A DNA stretch of 64,000 nucleotides from UBA1715 sp045615765 (GTDB taxonomy: Bacteria > Bacteroidota > Bacteroidia > Bacteroidales > UBA1715). The translations under genes were made by a program, and so were the position numbers. The stretch is taken from the NCBI GenBank assembly GCA_045615765.1, contig JAZLFM010000043.1:1-64000 (forward strand), read 5' to 3'. The notes beneath the pieces are model-generated. The model was given only the letters and a program-made list of their open reading frames with translations. It ran no database searches and had not been told where the DNA came from. Of the stretch, positions 35,805 through 45,877 are shown one piece after another (the stretch's first letter is position 1; the number at the start of each line of letters is the position of its first letter).

Positions 35805-37309
35805 TCTTCTGATAATTCTAAAGTATCGGCAATCCAACTGTCTGTAGGTGTTTCAATTTCCTCGCTTGGTAACCAGTGAGAATTTCTTTGTAGGAATTTG
35901 TAGTAATCGTAGTAATGCAAGAACGATTCTGTGAATAAACCAGCAATTCTGCTTGCGCCTTGTGGAGTAAAGTGAATATAGTCAGAACCGGCCCAGGCAG
36001 GTTTGTGAGCAACCCATTGTATCATAGAATTTCGACCACCCATAACTTCAAACATATTCCAAAATGCAGCTCCGTTTTCTAATGCAACTTCTTTCATAGC
36101 TTCGACAACTTCTTCCACAAAAGGCCATGTTTGCAGTTCTCCGTCGAATTTTGTTGACATATCTGCGGGACCAATCACTAAAATAAATGCGTCAGGATAG
36201 ATGTTTTTTACGTATCGAATCTGTCTGCCGAAATCTTTCTTATAGTTTTGTACAGATTCAAGAGAATGTATTGAAGGGACAGCATTTCCACCATATTCCA
36301 TAATAATCATAGGTACTTTTAATGCTGTCATAGTTTCTTTTAGTAAGGAAGACGATATGCTGGTAAAGAATGTGCCCGCGCTTCCGCGTAGTGGAATGTT
36401 GTCAACAACTACGCCTGTGTTGCTTTCTAAAGAAACAGCGTATAATTCAGCATTACCTTTTAGGTTTAATGTACATTCAGTTAAAGGCGTTTTTGTTGAC
36501 CAGGAAATTTCTGTCAATCCAAATTTTTCTTCTTCCACAATTTGAGTTGAGTCTATACCTTTAGCTATGAGTTTTGCAGAAAAATTTTTAGCATTGTTTC
36601 CTAAAAATAGACGCACTTTGTAGAATTGTCGTGTGTGTGCGTATGTTTGTTTCCAGTTCCTTGCGACAAAATGAAGAGAAACAGAGCCTTTTAGTTCGCA
36701 CATTTGTGCTAAAATACCATAGCGGTTGTGGCTAAGTTTTTGTCTCATTGTTCCCGAAGCAACATATCGTGGAAGACTATCAGAAAAGGTTTGCCCAACA
36801 GCAGTAGAAGGAACTAAAGGCATGATAGGAATTAAACCAGCTCCATATCCTCCGAATCGTTCTTGGAGAGCTTCTCGTAAATATCCAGATATTCTGTCAA
36901 CTTCGATTTGCGAATCTCCATAATGCAGAATATGGAGATAACCTTTGGGATTGTCCAAAGCTTCGAACACATTGTCAAGAATAGACGGATCATTGTTAGG
37001 AAAGTAAATGCGTGCTACGCTTGTTGTGTCAAAATTCAAGAAAAATTTGAGTGAATCAATGAAAGCCAAAGAATCTATGTTTTCTGTTTCAGAATGTAAT
37101 TCAGTAGAATCTGTAGCAAATGCTAATCCTTGTTCTATGTTTAGTAAGTTATCTTCAAGATTGAGCGAATCTTTCTTTTGTAAAAGTATATCTTCAATAG
37201 AAGGGAAGCGTAGAGTAAATTCCACACCATCCTTTGGAAACACGAAACTTATAGCTCCGAGTAATACAAAGACGCTCAGGAAAAAGAGTATGCTATGGAA
37301 ATTCTTCAT
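35801..37309 (-). CDS. SGNH/GDSL-like protein, first of the MBOAT operon
   Basis: 502 aa from MKNFHSILFF, with one N-terminal membrane segment or signal (about 7-25). Classical block I HYGDSQIE (Ser133), EYGGNAV as the Asn block, and SDYIHFTPQG as the Asp-x-x-His block near the C-terminus. It shares layout with the downstream SGNH protein but is longer by about 60 N-terminal residues rich in Asp, Ser and Glu, so the two look like old paralogs with divided roles. It starts the three-gene operon, with a -7 box in the end of rnc. Specific acceptor unknown. Confidence 0.82.
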   Translation of the reverse strand: MKNFHSILFFLSVFVLLGAISFVFPKDGVEFTLRFPSIEDILLQKKDSLNLEDNLLNIEQGLAFATDSTELHSETENIDSLAFIDSLKFFLNFDTTSVARIYFPNNDPSILDNVFEALDNPKGYLHILHYGDSQIEVDRISGYLREALQERFGGYGAGLIPIMPLVPSTAVGQTFSDSLPRYVASGTMRQKLSHNRYGILAQMCELKGSVSLHFVARNWKQTYAHTRQFYKVRLFLGNNAKNFSAKLIAKGIDSTQIVEEEKFGLTEISWSTKTPLTECTLNLKGNAELYAVSLESNTGVVVDNIPLRGSAGTFFTSISSSLLKETMTALKVPMIIMEYGGNAVPSIHSLESVQNYKKDFGRQIRYVKNIYPDAFILVIGPADMSTKFDGELQTWPFVEEVVEAMKEVALENGAAFWNMFEVMGGRNSMIQWVAHKPAWAGSDYIHFTPQGASRIAGLFTESFLHYYDYYKFLQRNSHWLPSEEIETPTDSWIADTLELSEE

Positions 37310-37323
37310 ACAGTAAAACTGTG

Positions 37324-37331
37324 CAAAGATA
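37324..37331 (-). promoter_or_regulatory. -7 box of the SGNH-SGNH-MBOAT operon
   Basis: TATCTTTG on the minus strand, 15 nt before the chosen ATG of the first SGNH gene and just downstream of the rnc stop. It excludes the in-frame ATG at 37339 as start. Confidence 0.6.
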
Positions 37332-37339
37332 CAAAACAA

Positions 37340-38119
37340 TTAGTTTTGTGTAGGGTTAGAATGTGTAAGATTCTGCTTTTCTGCAATTTCCTTTTTATAC
37401 GAAGATCTTTTTGTATTTAAGGCGATTTTAGCCGCAGCTTGTTCTGCTATTTTCTTTGATTTCCCTTTTGCCTCACTTATCTTGTTGCCATCGATATATA
37501 CTTCGGCTAGAAATAATGGTGTTTTACCGGTAGAAATGGCTTCTGTTTTGTATTCTAGTTTTAATTTGGTTCGTTGGCAATATTGCAGTAAAAGGCTTTT
37601 GTGGTTCGATTCACAATTGTTTTTTATATTCTTTTTTTCACTTATATGTGGTAAAATAATCTTTTTAATGATGAATTCTTTTGCCTTTTTGTATCCCAAA
37701 TCTTCATATATAGCTCCAATAAATGCTTCTAAGCAATTTCCTATAGCATCATTTCTGCTGAGGTTTGGTATTTGTGCCTGGAGATTTCTTTGTAGCTGTA
37801 GTTCTAGGCCAATTTTGTTCATACTTTGTCTATTCACAATATTTGAACGAAGTGTAGAAAGAAATCCTTCATTTTCTTTAGGAAAATTGTCGTAAAGATA
37901 ATCGGCGACGACACTTCCAAGTATAGCATCACCAAGGAATTCCAAGCGTTCGTTACAGCCTTGTTTACTTGATTTTGTAGATGATTTGTGTGTGAAACTT
38001 TGTTTGTATATAGCAAGATTTTTTGGACAAAATCCTAATGTGTTATATACATACACAAAAAATTCCTTGTCGCAATCGGAAGTAAAAAGTAGTTTGAAGT
38101 GATAGTGTAATTTATTCAC
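37340..38119 (-). CDS. rnc: Ribonuclease III
   Basis: 259 aa, GTG start, overlapping the end of fabF by 8 bases. Catalytic signature NERLEFLGDAILG near residue 60 and NCLEAFIGAIYEDLG near 130 (acidic Mg ligands); a C-terminal double-stranded RNA-binding domain (about 175-240: FLAEVYIDGNKISEAKGKSKKIAEQAAA). Cleaves double-stranded RNA in rRNA processing. Third gene of acpP-fabF-rnc, an order common in this phylum. Candidate targets within this window include the hairpin between rpsO and pnp. Confidence 0.95.
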   Translation of the reverse strand: MNKLHYHFKLLFTSDCDKEFFVYVYNTLGFCPKNLAIYKQSFTHKSSTKSSKQGCNERLEFLGDAILGSVVADYLYDNFPKENEGFLSTLRSNIVNRQSMNKIGLELQLQRNLQAQIPNLSRNDAIGNCLEAFIGAIYEDLGYKKAKEFIIKKIILPHISEKKNIKNNCESNHKSLLLQYCQRTKLKLEYKTEAISTGKTPLFLAEVYIDGNKISEAKGKSKKIAEQAAAKIALNTKRSSYKKEIAEKQNLTHSNPTQN

Positions 38120-39368
38120 TATATTTCTTTAAGATTAGGGTACTATTATGTCCTCCAAAACCAAAAGTGTTACTTAAAACATAAGTAACATTTCTTTGTT
38201 GAGCTTCGCCTAATGTTAGATTTAATTTGCTATCAATGTTTTCGTCCAACTGTGTGACATGCATAGTTGGAGGGATTATACCTGTTTGAATTGCAAATAT
38301 AGAAGCAACTGCTTCTACGGCACCGGCAGCTCCTAACATATGTCCAGTCATTGATTTTGTAGAACTTATGTTTGTTTTGTATGCGGCATCTCCAAATAAT
38401 TTTTGAATAGAAGCTAATTCTGTAATGTCGCCAATAGGAGTAGATGTACCATGTACATTAATATAGTCGATGTCTGCAGGTGTTATACCAGCATCTTCTA
38501 GTGCGTTTTTCATTACTTTTATAGTTCCTCGTCCTTCTGGATGTGGAGCTGTAAGATGATAAGCGTCCGAAGATTGGCCACAACCTACAATTTCTGCATA
38601 TATATGAGCACCGCGTTTTTTCGCATGCTCTAATTCTTCCAACATAAGAGCAACGCCACCTTCAGCCATTACGAATCCGTCGCGTGTTGCGTCGAATGGA
38701 CGACTTGCAGTAGTCATTTCTTCATTGTTTTCGGAAAGTGCTTTCATTGCATTGAATCCGCCGATACCACTCATATTTATAGGAGATTCTGAACCTCCAC
38801 TTATAATCATATCAGCTTTGTTTAGGCGGATGTTGTTTACAGCATCAATAATGGCATGTGAAGAAGATGCACAAGCCGATGATGTTGCATAACTGATTCC
38901 TTGTAAGCCAAATTTGATGGAAATCAAACCGGCAGCCATGTTTGGAATCAATTTTGTGATAGTAAAAGGGCTGAATCGAGGTATTTCGCTACCACTTTCG
39001 TAGAAACTTTTTAGTTCTGGTTCGTATGATCCTAAACCACCGATACCAGTTCCCCAGATAACACCAATTCTATCTCGGTCTATTGTTTCTAAGTCAATTT
39101 GGGAATCTTGTAAACATTGTGAAGCCGCAGCTACGGCAAATTGTTCAAACAAGTCCATTTTTCGAACTTCTTTTTTATCCATGTATAGACTAGGATCGAA
39201 GTTCTTAACCTCGCATGCAAAGCGAGTCTTATTGTTTTCAGCGTTAAAACGAGTGATAGGACCACTACCACTCGTTCCAATTGTTAGATTTCGAAAAATA
39301 TCTTCTCTGGAATTACCTATTGGTGTAAATCCTCCGATTCCGGTAACAACAACACGCTTTAATTCCAT
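38112..39368 (-). CDS. fabF: 3-oxoacyl-[ACP] synthase II
   Basis: 418 aa. Elongates acyl-ACP with malonyl-ACP. Active Cys in SSACASSSHAI; the two His in NVHGTSTPIGD and KSMTGHMLGAAGAVE; C-terminal SNTFGFGGHNSTLIL. Follows acpP by 14 nt and overlaps rnc by 8 bp, so the three genes are one operon. Confidence 0.97.
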   Translation of the reverse strand: MELKRVVVTGIGGFTPIGNSREDIFRNLTIGTSGSGPITRFNAENNKTRFACEVKNFDPSLYMDKKEVRKMDLFEQFAVAAASQCLQDSQIDLETIDRDRIGVIWGTGIGGLGSYEPELKSFYESGSEIPRFSPFTITKLIPNMAAGLISIKFGLQGISYATSSACASSSHAIIDAVNNIRLNKADMIISGGSESPINMSGIGGFNAMKALSENNEEMTTASRPFDATRDGFVMAEGGVALMLEELEHAKKRGAHIYAEIVGCGQSSDAYHLTAPHPEGRGTIKVMKNALEDAGITPADIDYINVHGTSTPIGDITELASIQKLFGDAAYKTNISSTKSMTGHMLGAAGAVEAVASIFAIQTGIIPPTMHVTQLDENIDSKLNLTLGEAQQRNVTYVLSNTFGFGGHNSTLILKKYSE

Positions 39369-39382
39369 CGAAAAGATGATTC

Positions 39383-39622
39383 TTATTTCGTTTGGTTCTT
39401 TTCTATGAATGCGATAGCATCACCTACTGTAGAAATAGTGTCTGCTTGATCGTCTGGAATAGAAATACCGAATTCTTTTTCGAATTCCATAATCAATTCA
39501 ACAGTATCCAAAGAATCAGCTCCTAGATCGTTTGTGAAGTTTGCTTCGTTTGTAACTTCAGCTTCGTCAATACCTAATTTTTCTACGATAATTGATTTTA
39601 CTTTTGATTCAATTTCTGACAT
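39383..39622 (-). CDS. acpP: Acyl carrier protein
   Basis: 79 aa, acidic. Phosphopantetheine Ser in GADSLDTVELIM, typical of AcpP. First gene of the acpP-fabF-rnc operon. Upstream on its strand a TTTATTTG sequence resembles, but does not match exactly, the usual -7 box. Confidence 0.98.
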   Translation of the reverse strand: MSEIESKVKSIIVEKLGIDEAEVTNEANFTNDLGADSLDTVELIMEFEKEFGISIPDDQADTISTVGDAIAFIEKNQTK

Positions 39623-39748
39623 AGTCTTAATGTTTAGTTATTAATTCTGTTTTCGGGTGCAAATAAAAGTTTTTTTTCGATACAAAAAATAAAAAAAATA
39701 TATTCTTTTAATTTTAAATTTCTTTTTTTGTTGATATTCAAATATTTA

Positions 39749-39756
39749 TATTTTTG
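39749..39756 (+). promoter_or_regulatory. -7 box of purN
   Basis: TATTTTTG, with TTTG at 39727-39730 (18-nt spacer), 36 nt before the ATG; divergent from acpP. Confidence 0.65.
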
Positions 39757-39792
39757 CAGTTTGAAAGTTATTAAGAAAATATCAACAATATA

Positions 39793-40365
39793 ATGTATAC
39801 AATAGCCATTTTTGCGTCGGGTTCGGGGACGAATGCTGAGAATCTTATAAAGTCATTTGCGAATACAGATATACGTGTGTCGCATGTGTATTGCAACAAT
39901 AAAAATGCAGGTGTAATAGAGCGTGCAAATAGATTACATACACCTGTTTATGTATTTGATAGAGCCGATATGAATGAATCTGATGCTCTTCTTAATATGT
40001 TGAAAGAGGATGCTGCTGATTTTATAATATTGTCAGGTTTTCTTTGGTTATTACCATCGAAAATTACCCAATTATATAAAGACAAGATTTTAAATATTCA
40101 TCCTGCCTTATTGCCTAATTACGGTGGAAAAGGAATGTTTGGTCACCATGTACATGAAGCAGTTATTGCTCATAATGAAAAAGAAAGTGGTATAACTATT
40201 CATTTGGTTAATGAACAGTATGATAGTGGTAAAACATTATTTCAGGCTGTATGCCCAGTGCTTCCTGATGATACGGCAGATTCTTTGGCAACTCGTGTTC
40301 ATTCGTTGGAATATGAGCATTTTCCTCGTGTTGTGAGTGAATATATTCATTCTTATAAAGAATAA
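39793..40365 (+). CDS. purN: Phosphoribosylglycinamide formyltransferase
   Basis: 190 aa. Uses 10-formyl-THF to formylate GAR, third step of purine synthesis. Motifs: FASGSGTNAENLI at the N-terminus, LSGFLWLLP, and the catalytic block NIHPALLPNYGGKGMFGHHVHEAVI (Asn and His), with DSGKTLFQ after it. It faces purL tail to tail across a shared terminator, so two purine genes are grouped but on opposite strands. Confidence 0.96.
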   Translation: MYTIAIFASGSGTNAENLIKSFANTDIRVSHVYCNNKNAGVIERANRLHTPVYVFDRADMNESDALLNMLKEDAADFIILSGFLWLLPSKITQLYKDKILNIHPALLPNYGGKGMFGHHVHEAVIAHNEKESGITIHLVNEQYDSGKTLFQAVCPVLPDDTADSLATRVHSLEYEHFPRVVSEYIHSYKE

Positions 40366-40385
40366 ATCCTATTTTATTAAAATAA

Positions 40386-40419
40386 AAAAACGCCAACTCT
40401 AATCAGGGTTGGCGTTTTT
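40386..40419. terminator. Bidirectional terminator between purN and purL
   Basis: AAAAACGCCAAC / GTTGGCGTTTTT, 12-bp perfect stem, 10-nt loop. Confidence 0.88.
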
Positions 40420-40437
40420 GTTATGCTTAAATTTGGA

Positions 40438-43400
40438 TTATTTATTTGTTTCAATCCATTTGCGTGCATTAACGAATGCTTCAATCCATGGAGTTACGAC
40501 ATCGTTCTTTCTGTCTTGTGGGTAATAAGCCCAGTTCCAAGGATATAATGCTCTTTCTAAGTGAGGCATCATAGCTAAATGACGACCGTCATTTGATGTG
40601 ATACCTGCAGTGTCCCAATCAGAACCGTTAGGGTTTGCTGGATATGTACTATAATTATATGTAAGAGCTACATTATATTTAGACTTATCGTATGGGAACT
40701 TGAATTTACCTTCACCGTGAGCAATCCAAATACCAAGAGAACTCTTTTCTAATGATTTAAGCATGATACTTGGACTTTGTTGGATTGTAACGCCAAGGAA
40801 TCCTGATTCGAATTTATGTGAATCGTTATGTTCCATGTGAGGCTTTTCTGCATCTGTAGGGTTGATTAAGCCTAATTCAATCATTAATTGACAACCATTG
40901 CAAACACCCAAACTCATAGTGTCTTTACGAGCAAAGAAGTTATCCAATGATTTTTTAGCTTTCTCATTATATAAGAATGCGCCAGCCCAACCTTTTGCAG
41001 AACCAAGTACGTCAGAGTTAGAGAAACCACCAACGAATACGATTAAGTTTACGTCAGATAAATCTTCACGTCCAGTGATAAGATCTGTCATGTGAACATC
41101 CTTAACGTCGAATCCTGCAGCGTGCATACACCAAGCCATTTCACGGTCTCCGTTCACACCTTTCTCACGGATGATTGCAGCATGAATACCTGTTTTGGTT
41201 TTTCTGTGCAAATCAATTCCGTAAGGAGCAATTTGTCCTGTGAAGTTTGTAGGGAATGTGTATTTCAATGGTGATTTGTCGAATGATTCAAAACGTTCTT
41301 TTGCTTTTACGGCACCACTTTGTTCACAATCTAACAAGTATGAAGTCTTGAACCATGTTTTACGTAATTCACTGATGTTGAATTCATAAATACCATGTTG
41401 CTCGGAATTTGTAGTGTAAATAGAAAGCTTGTTGTCTTTATTCGAATAAGAACCAAATGCAAAACAAGATATGCCAGCAGCTTTTAGTTCATTAACCGTT
41501 TCTGGTGCAACTTGAAGTACAAGAGCAGGATTTTCGTTGAAGAAAACTTCAACATCGTTGTTGTTATTGAAGTGAGTCAAATCAACAGCCATTCCGCCTT
41601 TTGTGTTTGCAAAATTCATTTCCAACAAACAAGTGATTAAACCACCTGCGGAAACGTCGTGTCCTGCATAAACTTTACCGTCAGCAACAAGTTTTTGTAC
41701 AGTGTTGAATGCTTTCGTAAAGTAAGCAGAGTCTGTTACGGTAGGAGTTTCTGTACCAAGTCCGTTTACGATTTGTGCCAATGCCGAACCACCAAGTTTT
41801 TGTCCGGATTTTCCAAAATCAACATATACTAAAACTGCATCTTCGATAGGTTTTACGTATGGTGTAACAGTTTTACGAATATCTTGAACTTCACCTACGG
41901 TTGAGATGATCACAGTTCCTGGAGAATATACGGCATCACCGTCTTTGTACTTTTGTGTCATCGACAATGAGTCTTTTCCAGTTGGGATGTTGATTTCTAA
42001 TGCTTTCGCGAAATCGCTTGCAGCTTGTACTGCACGATATAAACGAGCGTCTTCGCCGGCGTTTTTACAAGGCCACATCCAGTTCGCACTCAATGAGATT
42101 CCTTTCAAACCGCCTTCGATTGGAGTAAGAACTACGTTGGTTAAAGCTTCTGCAATAGACATGATAGAACCATTTTCAGGAGAAATCAAGCCAACAGCAG
42201 GTGCGTGACCTATAGATGTTGCAATACCTCTTTTGCCTTGGTAGTCGATTGCAACAACACCGCAGTCATTCAATGGCAATTGTAATTCGCCTGTACATTG
42301 TTGTGTTGCAATTTTACCTGTTACCGAACGGTCAACTTTGTTTGTCAAATAATCTTTACAAGCAACCGATTCTAATTGGAGTACTTGGTTTAGATATTCG
42401 TGAATGTTTTCTTGTTTTACATCCAATGGTTTGAAAGTTTCTTCAATTGTAGAATCTTTCATTATAGTTTTTGGAGGATTGCCAATCATATCGTCCATTT
42501 GTAGGTCGATTGGCTTTTCACCAGTTTTGTCGTTTACGATTGTAAATTGGTGAGTTCCAGTTGATTCACCAATTACGTACATAGGAGCACGTTCACGACT
42601 AGCAATTTGAGAAAGAAGTTCTACATTTTCTTCTTTCATAACCAAACCCATACGTTCTTGTGATTCGTTACCAACGATTTCTTTTGCAGAAAGAGTAGGG
42701 TCGCCGATAGGTAATTCGTTAATATGGATTGTGCCACCAGTTTCTTCAACTAATTCAGAAAGGCAGTTCAAGTGACCACCTGCACCGTGGTCGTGTATAG
42801 AGACAACAGGATTTACATCCATTTCACCTAAAGCACGGATTGCGTTGTACGCACGTTTTTGCATTTCTGGATTGCTTCGTTGAATGGCATTCAACTCAAT
42901 AGAGTTGTTGTATTCGCCTGTAGCAACAGATGAAACTGCGCCACCGCCCATACCAATACGATAGTTGTCGCCACCAAGAAGAACAACTTTATCTCCAATT
43001 TCTGGAGTATCTTTCAAACTGTCGTTTTTCTTTGCATAACCAACACCACCGGCCATCATAATAACCTTATCAAAACCGAATTTCTTTTGGTTCTCGAAAT
43101 GTTCGAATGTCAATACACTACCGCAGATAAGAGGCTGACCAAATTTGTTACCGAAATCGCTGGCACCATTCGAAGCCTTAATCAAAATATCTTTAGGAGT
43201 TTGATATAACCATGGGCGAGGAGCGGTTGCTTTTTCCCATACACGATTAGGATCGTTCAATCGTGTGTACGAAGTCATATACACAGCAGTACCTGCAATT
43301 GGGTATGCAGCTTTACCACCAGCAATTCTGTCACGAATTTCACCACCAGTACCAGTTGCAGCACCGTTGAAAGGCTCAACAGTAGTAGGGAAGTTATGAG

Positions 43401-44139
43401 TTTCAGCTTTCAAAGAGATTACCGATTCGTAATCTTTTATTGTGAAATAGTCAGGTTTATTTTGTGTTTCTGGAGCAAATTGTTCAATCATTGGACCTTG
43501 AATGAACGCACAGTTGTCTTTGTAAGCAGAAACAACTCTGTTAGGATTTTGTTCCGTAGTTTGTTTAATCATTTTGAACAAAGAAAATGGTTTTTCTTGT
43601 CCATCGATTATGAAACTTCCACCAAAAATTTTGTGACGGCAGTGTTCTGAGTTTACTTGAGAGAAACCGAATACTTCGCTATCGGTAAGTTTTCTTCCAA
43701 GTTTTTGAGACAAACCTTCAAGGTATGCAATTTCGTTTTCATTAAGAGCAAGACCTTCTTTTTTGTTGTATTCAACAAGATTGTCAATGAAGACAATAGG
43801 TTCAGGTTCGTGGTTAACTGTAAAAATATCTTGATTTAGACCTTCGTATTTGCGTTGAAGCATAGGGTCGAATGCACTTGTTTCGGTTTGTGGAAAATAT
43901 TCTTCAATACGCTTAATGCCAGAAACGCCCATGTTTTGTGTGATTTCAACGGCATTAGTACTCCAAGGAGTAATCATTTCGCGGCGTGGACCGATGAATT
44001 TTCCGTCTAGAGTTTGTGCATTGATGAATTGTGCATTTCCAAATAGCCAAGAAAGCTTTTCGGTAGTTTTTGCATCGAATGTTGAATCGGACTGTACAGC
44101 AAGTATTTTGTGCTGTTTGTCTTCAAAGAAATAGATCAT
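40438..44139 (-). CDS. purL: Phosphoribosylformylglycinamidine synthase, single-chain
   Basis: 1233 aa, the long form in which synthetase and glutaminase are one chain. N-terminal PurS-like part, then two AIR-synthetase-like halves (FSQVNSEHCRHKIF, KAETHNFPTTVEPFNGAATGTGGEIRD, HDHGAGG, DVSAGG), then a class I glutaminase with the nucleophile Cys in GVCNGCQLM and the His in IAHGEGKF. Converts FGAR and Gln to FGAM. Own promoter; convergent with purN. Confidence 0.97.
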   Translation of the reverse strand: MIYFFEDKQHKILAVQSDSTFDAKTTEKLSWLFGNAQFINAQTLDGKFIGPRREMITPWSTNAVEITQNMGVSGIKRIEEYFPQTETSAFDPMLQRKYEGLNQDIFTVNHEPEPIVFIDNLVEYNKKEGLALNENEIAYLEGLSQKLGRKLTDSEVFGFSQVNSEHCRHKIFGGSFIIDGQEKPFSLFKMIKQTTEQNPNRVVSAYKDNCAFIQGPMIEQFAPETQNKPDYFTIKDYESVISLKAETHNFPTTVEPFNGAATGTGGEIRDRIAGGKAAYPIAGTAVYMTSYTRLNDPNRVWEKATAPRPWLYQTPKDILIKASNGASDFGNKFGQPLICGSVLTFEHFENQKKFGFDKVIMMAGGVGYAKKNDSLKDTPEIGDKVVLLGGDNYRIGMGGGAVSSVATGEYNNSIELNAIQRSNPEMQKRAYNAIRALGEMDVNPVVSIHDHGAGGHLNCLSELVEETGGTIHINELPIGDPTLSAKEIVGNESQERMGLVMKEENVELLSQIASRERAPMYVIGESTGTHQFTIVNDKTGEKPIDLQMDDMIGNPPKTIMKDSTIEETFKPLDVKQENIHEYLNQVLQLESVACKDYLTNKVDRSVTGKIATQQCTGELQLPLNDCGVVAIDYQGKRGIATSIGHAPAVGLISPENGSIMSIAEALTNVVLTPIEGGLKGISLSANWMWPCKNAGEDARLYRAVQAASDFAKALEINIPTGKDSLSMTQKYKDGDAVYSPGTVIISTVGEVQDIRKTVTPYVKPIEDAVLVYVDFGKSGQKLGGSALAQIVNGLGTETPTVTDSAYFTKAFNTVQKLVADGKVYAGHDVSAGGLITCLLEMNFANTKGGMAVDLTHFNNNNDVEVFFNENPALVLQVAPETVNELKAAGISCFAFGSYSNKDNKLSIYTTNSEQHGIYEFNISELRKTWFKTSYLLDCEQSGAVKAKERFESFDKSPLKYTFPTNFTGQIAPYGIDLHRKTKTGIHAAIIREKGVNGDREMAWCMHAAGFDVKDVHMTDLITGREDLSDVNLIVFVGGFSNSDVLGSAKGWAGAFLYNEKAKKSLDNFFARKDTMSLGVCNGCQLMIELGLINPTDAEKPHMEHNDSHKFESGFLGVTIQQSPSIMLKSLEKSSLGIWIAHGEGKFKFPYDKSKYNVALTYNYSTYPANPNGSDWDTAGITSNDGRHLAMMPHLERALYPWNWAYYPQDRKNDVVTPWIEAFVNARKWIETNK

Positions 44140-44161
44140 AGTTTCAAAAATTTTTGATATG

Positions 44162-44169
44162 CAAATATA
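44162..44169 (-). promoter_or_regulatory. -7 box of purL
   Basis: TATATTTG on the minus strand, 23 nt before the ATG. It shares a 148-nt divergent gap with prfC. Confidence 0.6.
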
Positions 44170-44263
44170 GCAAGTTATTCCGAGGTAAAAAGGGGTGTTT
44201 ATAAATAGTTAGAAATCGTATTCGTTTTTATAAAAACGGGCAAAATCATACGTTTTTAATTTT

Positions 44264-44271
44264 TATCTTTG
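44264..44271 (+). promoter_or_regulatory. -7 box of prfC
   Basis: TATCTTTG, 17 nt before the prfC ATG. Confidence 0.6.
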
Positions 44272-44287
44272 CCGTAAAATTAGAATT

Positions 44288-45862
44288 ATGTTCGAACAAG
44301 AGATACAAAGACGACGTACGTTTGCGATTATTAGTCACCCGGATGCTGGTAAGACAACTTTGACAGAAAAATTGTTGTTGTTTGGTGGTGCCATTCATGT
44401 TGCAGGTGCTGTGAAATCAAATAAGATTAAAAAGACAGCAACTTCCGATTTTATGGAAATTGAGAAGCAACGTGGTATTTCGGTTGCTACATCGGTAATG
44501 GGTTTTGAATATGAAGGTCGTAAGATAAATATCTTGGATACTCCTGGTCACAAGGACTTTGCTGAAGATACCTATAGAACTTTGACTGCGGTTGATAGTG
44601 TAATTATTGTTATTGACGTTGCCAAAGGTGTTGAGGAACAGACAAAGAAATTGGCTGAAGTTTGTCGTATGCGTAATACGCCGGTAATGGTTTTCATTAA
44701 CAAACTTGACCGTGAGGGTAAGGATGTTTTCGAATTACTTGACGAAATAGAGTCTTTGTTGAATATTAAAGTTCGTCCATTGGCATGGCCTATTGGTATG
44801 GGACATGATTTTAAGGGTGTTTACAATTTGTATTCAAATAATTTGCGCTTGTTCGAGTCAAATGTGGAGCGTATAAAACCTGCTGAAAAGTTTGATAATA
44901 TAAGTGATCCAGGCATTGATGCTATTATTGGCGAGCGTGCTGCAAGCAAATTGCGTGACGATGTTGAACTTGTGGAAACTGTATATCCGGAATTTGATGT
45001 CGAAGCCTATCGTCGTGCCGAATTAGCTCCTGTATTTTTTGGAAGTGCGTTATACAATTTTGGTGTACAGGAATTACTTGATTCGTTTGTGGAAATTGCA
45101 CCGTCTCCACGAGATTCTAAGACGGATGAACGTATGGTTTCTCCGTATGAAGACAAGTTTTCTGGATTTGTATTCAAAATTCACGCAAACATGGATCCGA
45201 ACCATCGCGATAGAATTGCTTTCGTGAAAGTGTGTTCTGGTCGTTTTGAAAGAAATAAAAACTATTTGCATGTTCGCCAACAAAAACAATTGAAATTTGC
45301 GAACCCAACTTCGTTCATGGCAGAGAAGAAATCTATTGTAGATGAGGCTTTTCCTGGTGATATTGTAGGTTTGTATGATTCAGGAAACTTTAAAATTGGT
45401 GATACGTTGACGGAAGGTGAGGAATTACACTTTGCCGGTATCCCAAGTTTCTCTCCAGAAATGTTCCGTTATATTGAAAATGCGGATCCTATGAAGTTCA
45501 AACAATTGGCTAAGGGTGTTGATCAATTGATGGACGAAGGTGTTGCCCAATTGTTTATCAATCAATTTAATGGACGTAAGATTATCGGTACTGTTGGTGC
45601 TTTGCAATTTGAAGTTATCGAGTATCGTTTGGAGCATGAATATAATGCAAAATGTCGTTACGAGCCAATACAATTATATAAGGCTTGTTGGTTTACATCT
45701 ACAAACAAAGCGCAATTAGAAGACTTCAAGAAACGTAAATATCAAAGTTTGGCAGTAGATAAACGTGGTTGTGATGTTTTCTTGGCTGAAAGTATGTATG
45801 CGTTAGAAATGGCACAGCAAAATTTCCCTGATATAGAATTCCATTTTACATCGGAATTTTAG
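44288..45862 (+). CDS. prfC: Peptide chain release factor 3
   Basis: 524 aa GTPase that recycles RF1/RF2 from the ribosome. G1 SHPDAGKTTLTEKLL, G2 region EKQRGISVATSVM, G3 DTPGHKDFAEDT, G4 FINKLDREGKD, then the RF3-specific C-terminal domain (VGALQFEVIEYRLEHEY). The 15-nt gap to the next gene suggests co-transcription. Confidence 0.96.
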   Translation: MFEQEIQRRRTFAIISHPDAGKTTLTEKLLLFGGAIHVAGAVKSNKIKKTATSDFMEIEKQRGISVATSVMGFEYEGRKINILDTPGHKDFAEDTYRTLTAVDSVIIVIDVAKGVEEQTKKLAEVCRMRNTPVMVFINKLDREGKDVFELLDEIESLLNIKVRPLAWPIGMGHDFKGVYNLYSNNLRLFESNVERIKPAEKFDNISDPGIDAIIGERAASKLRDDVELVETVYPEFDVEAYRRAELAPVFFGSALYNFGVQELLDSFVEIAPSPRDSKTDERMVSPYEDKFSGFVFKIHANMDPNHRDRIAFVKVCSGRFERNKNYLHVRQQKQLKFANPTSFMAEKKSIVDEAFPGDIVGLYDSGNFKIGDTLTEGEELHFAGIPSFSPEMFRYIENADPMKFKQLAKGVDQLMDEGVAQLFINQFNGRKIIGTVGALQFEVIEYRLEHEYNAKCRYEPIQLYKACWFTSTNKAQLEDFKKRKYQSLAVDKRGCDVFLAESMYALEMAQQNFPDIEFHFTSEF

Positions 45863-45877
45863 ACGTTCTCGACTATA

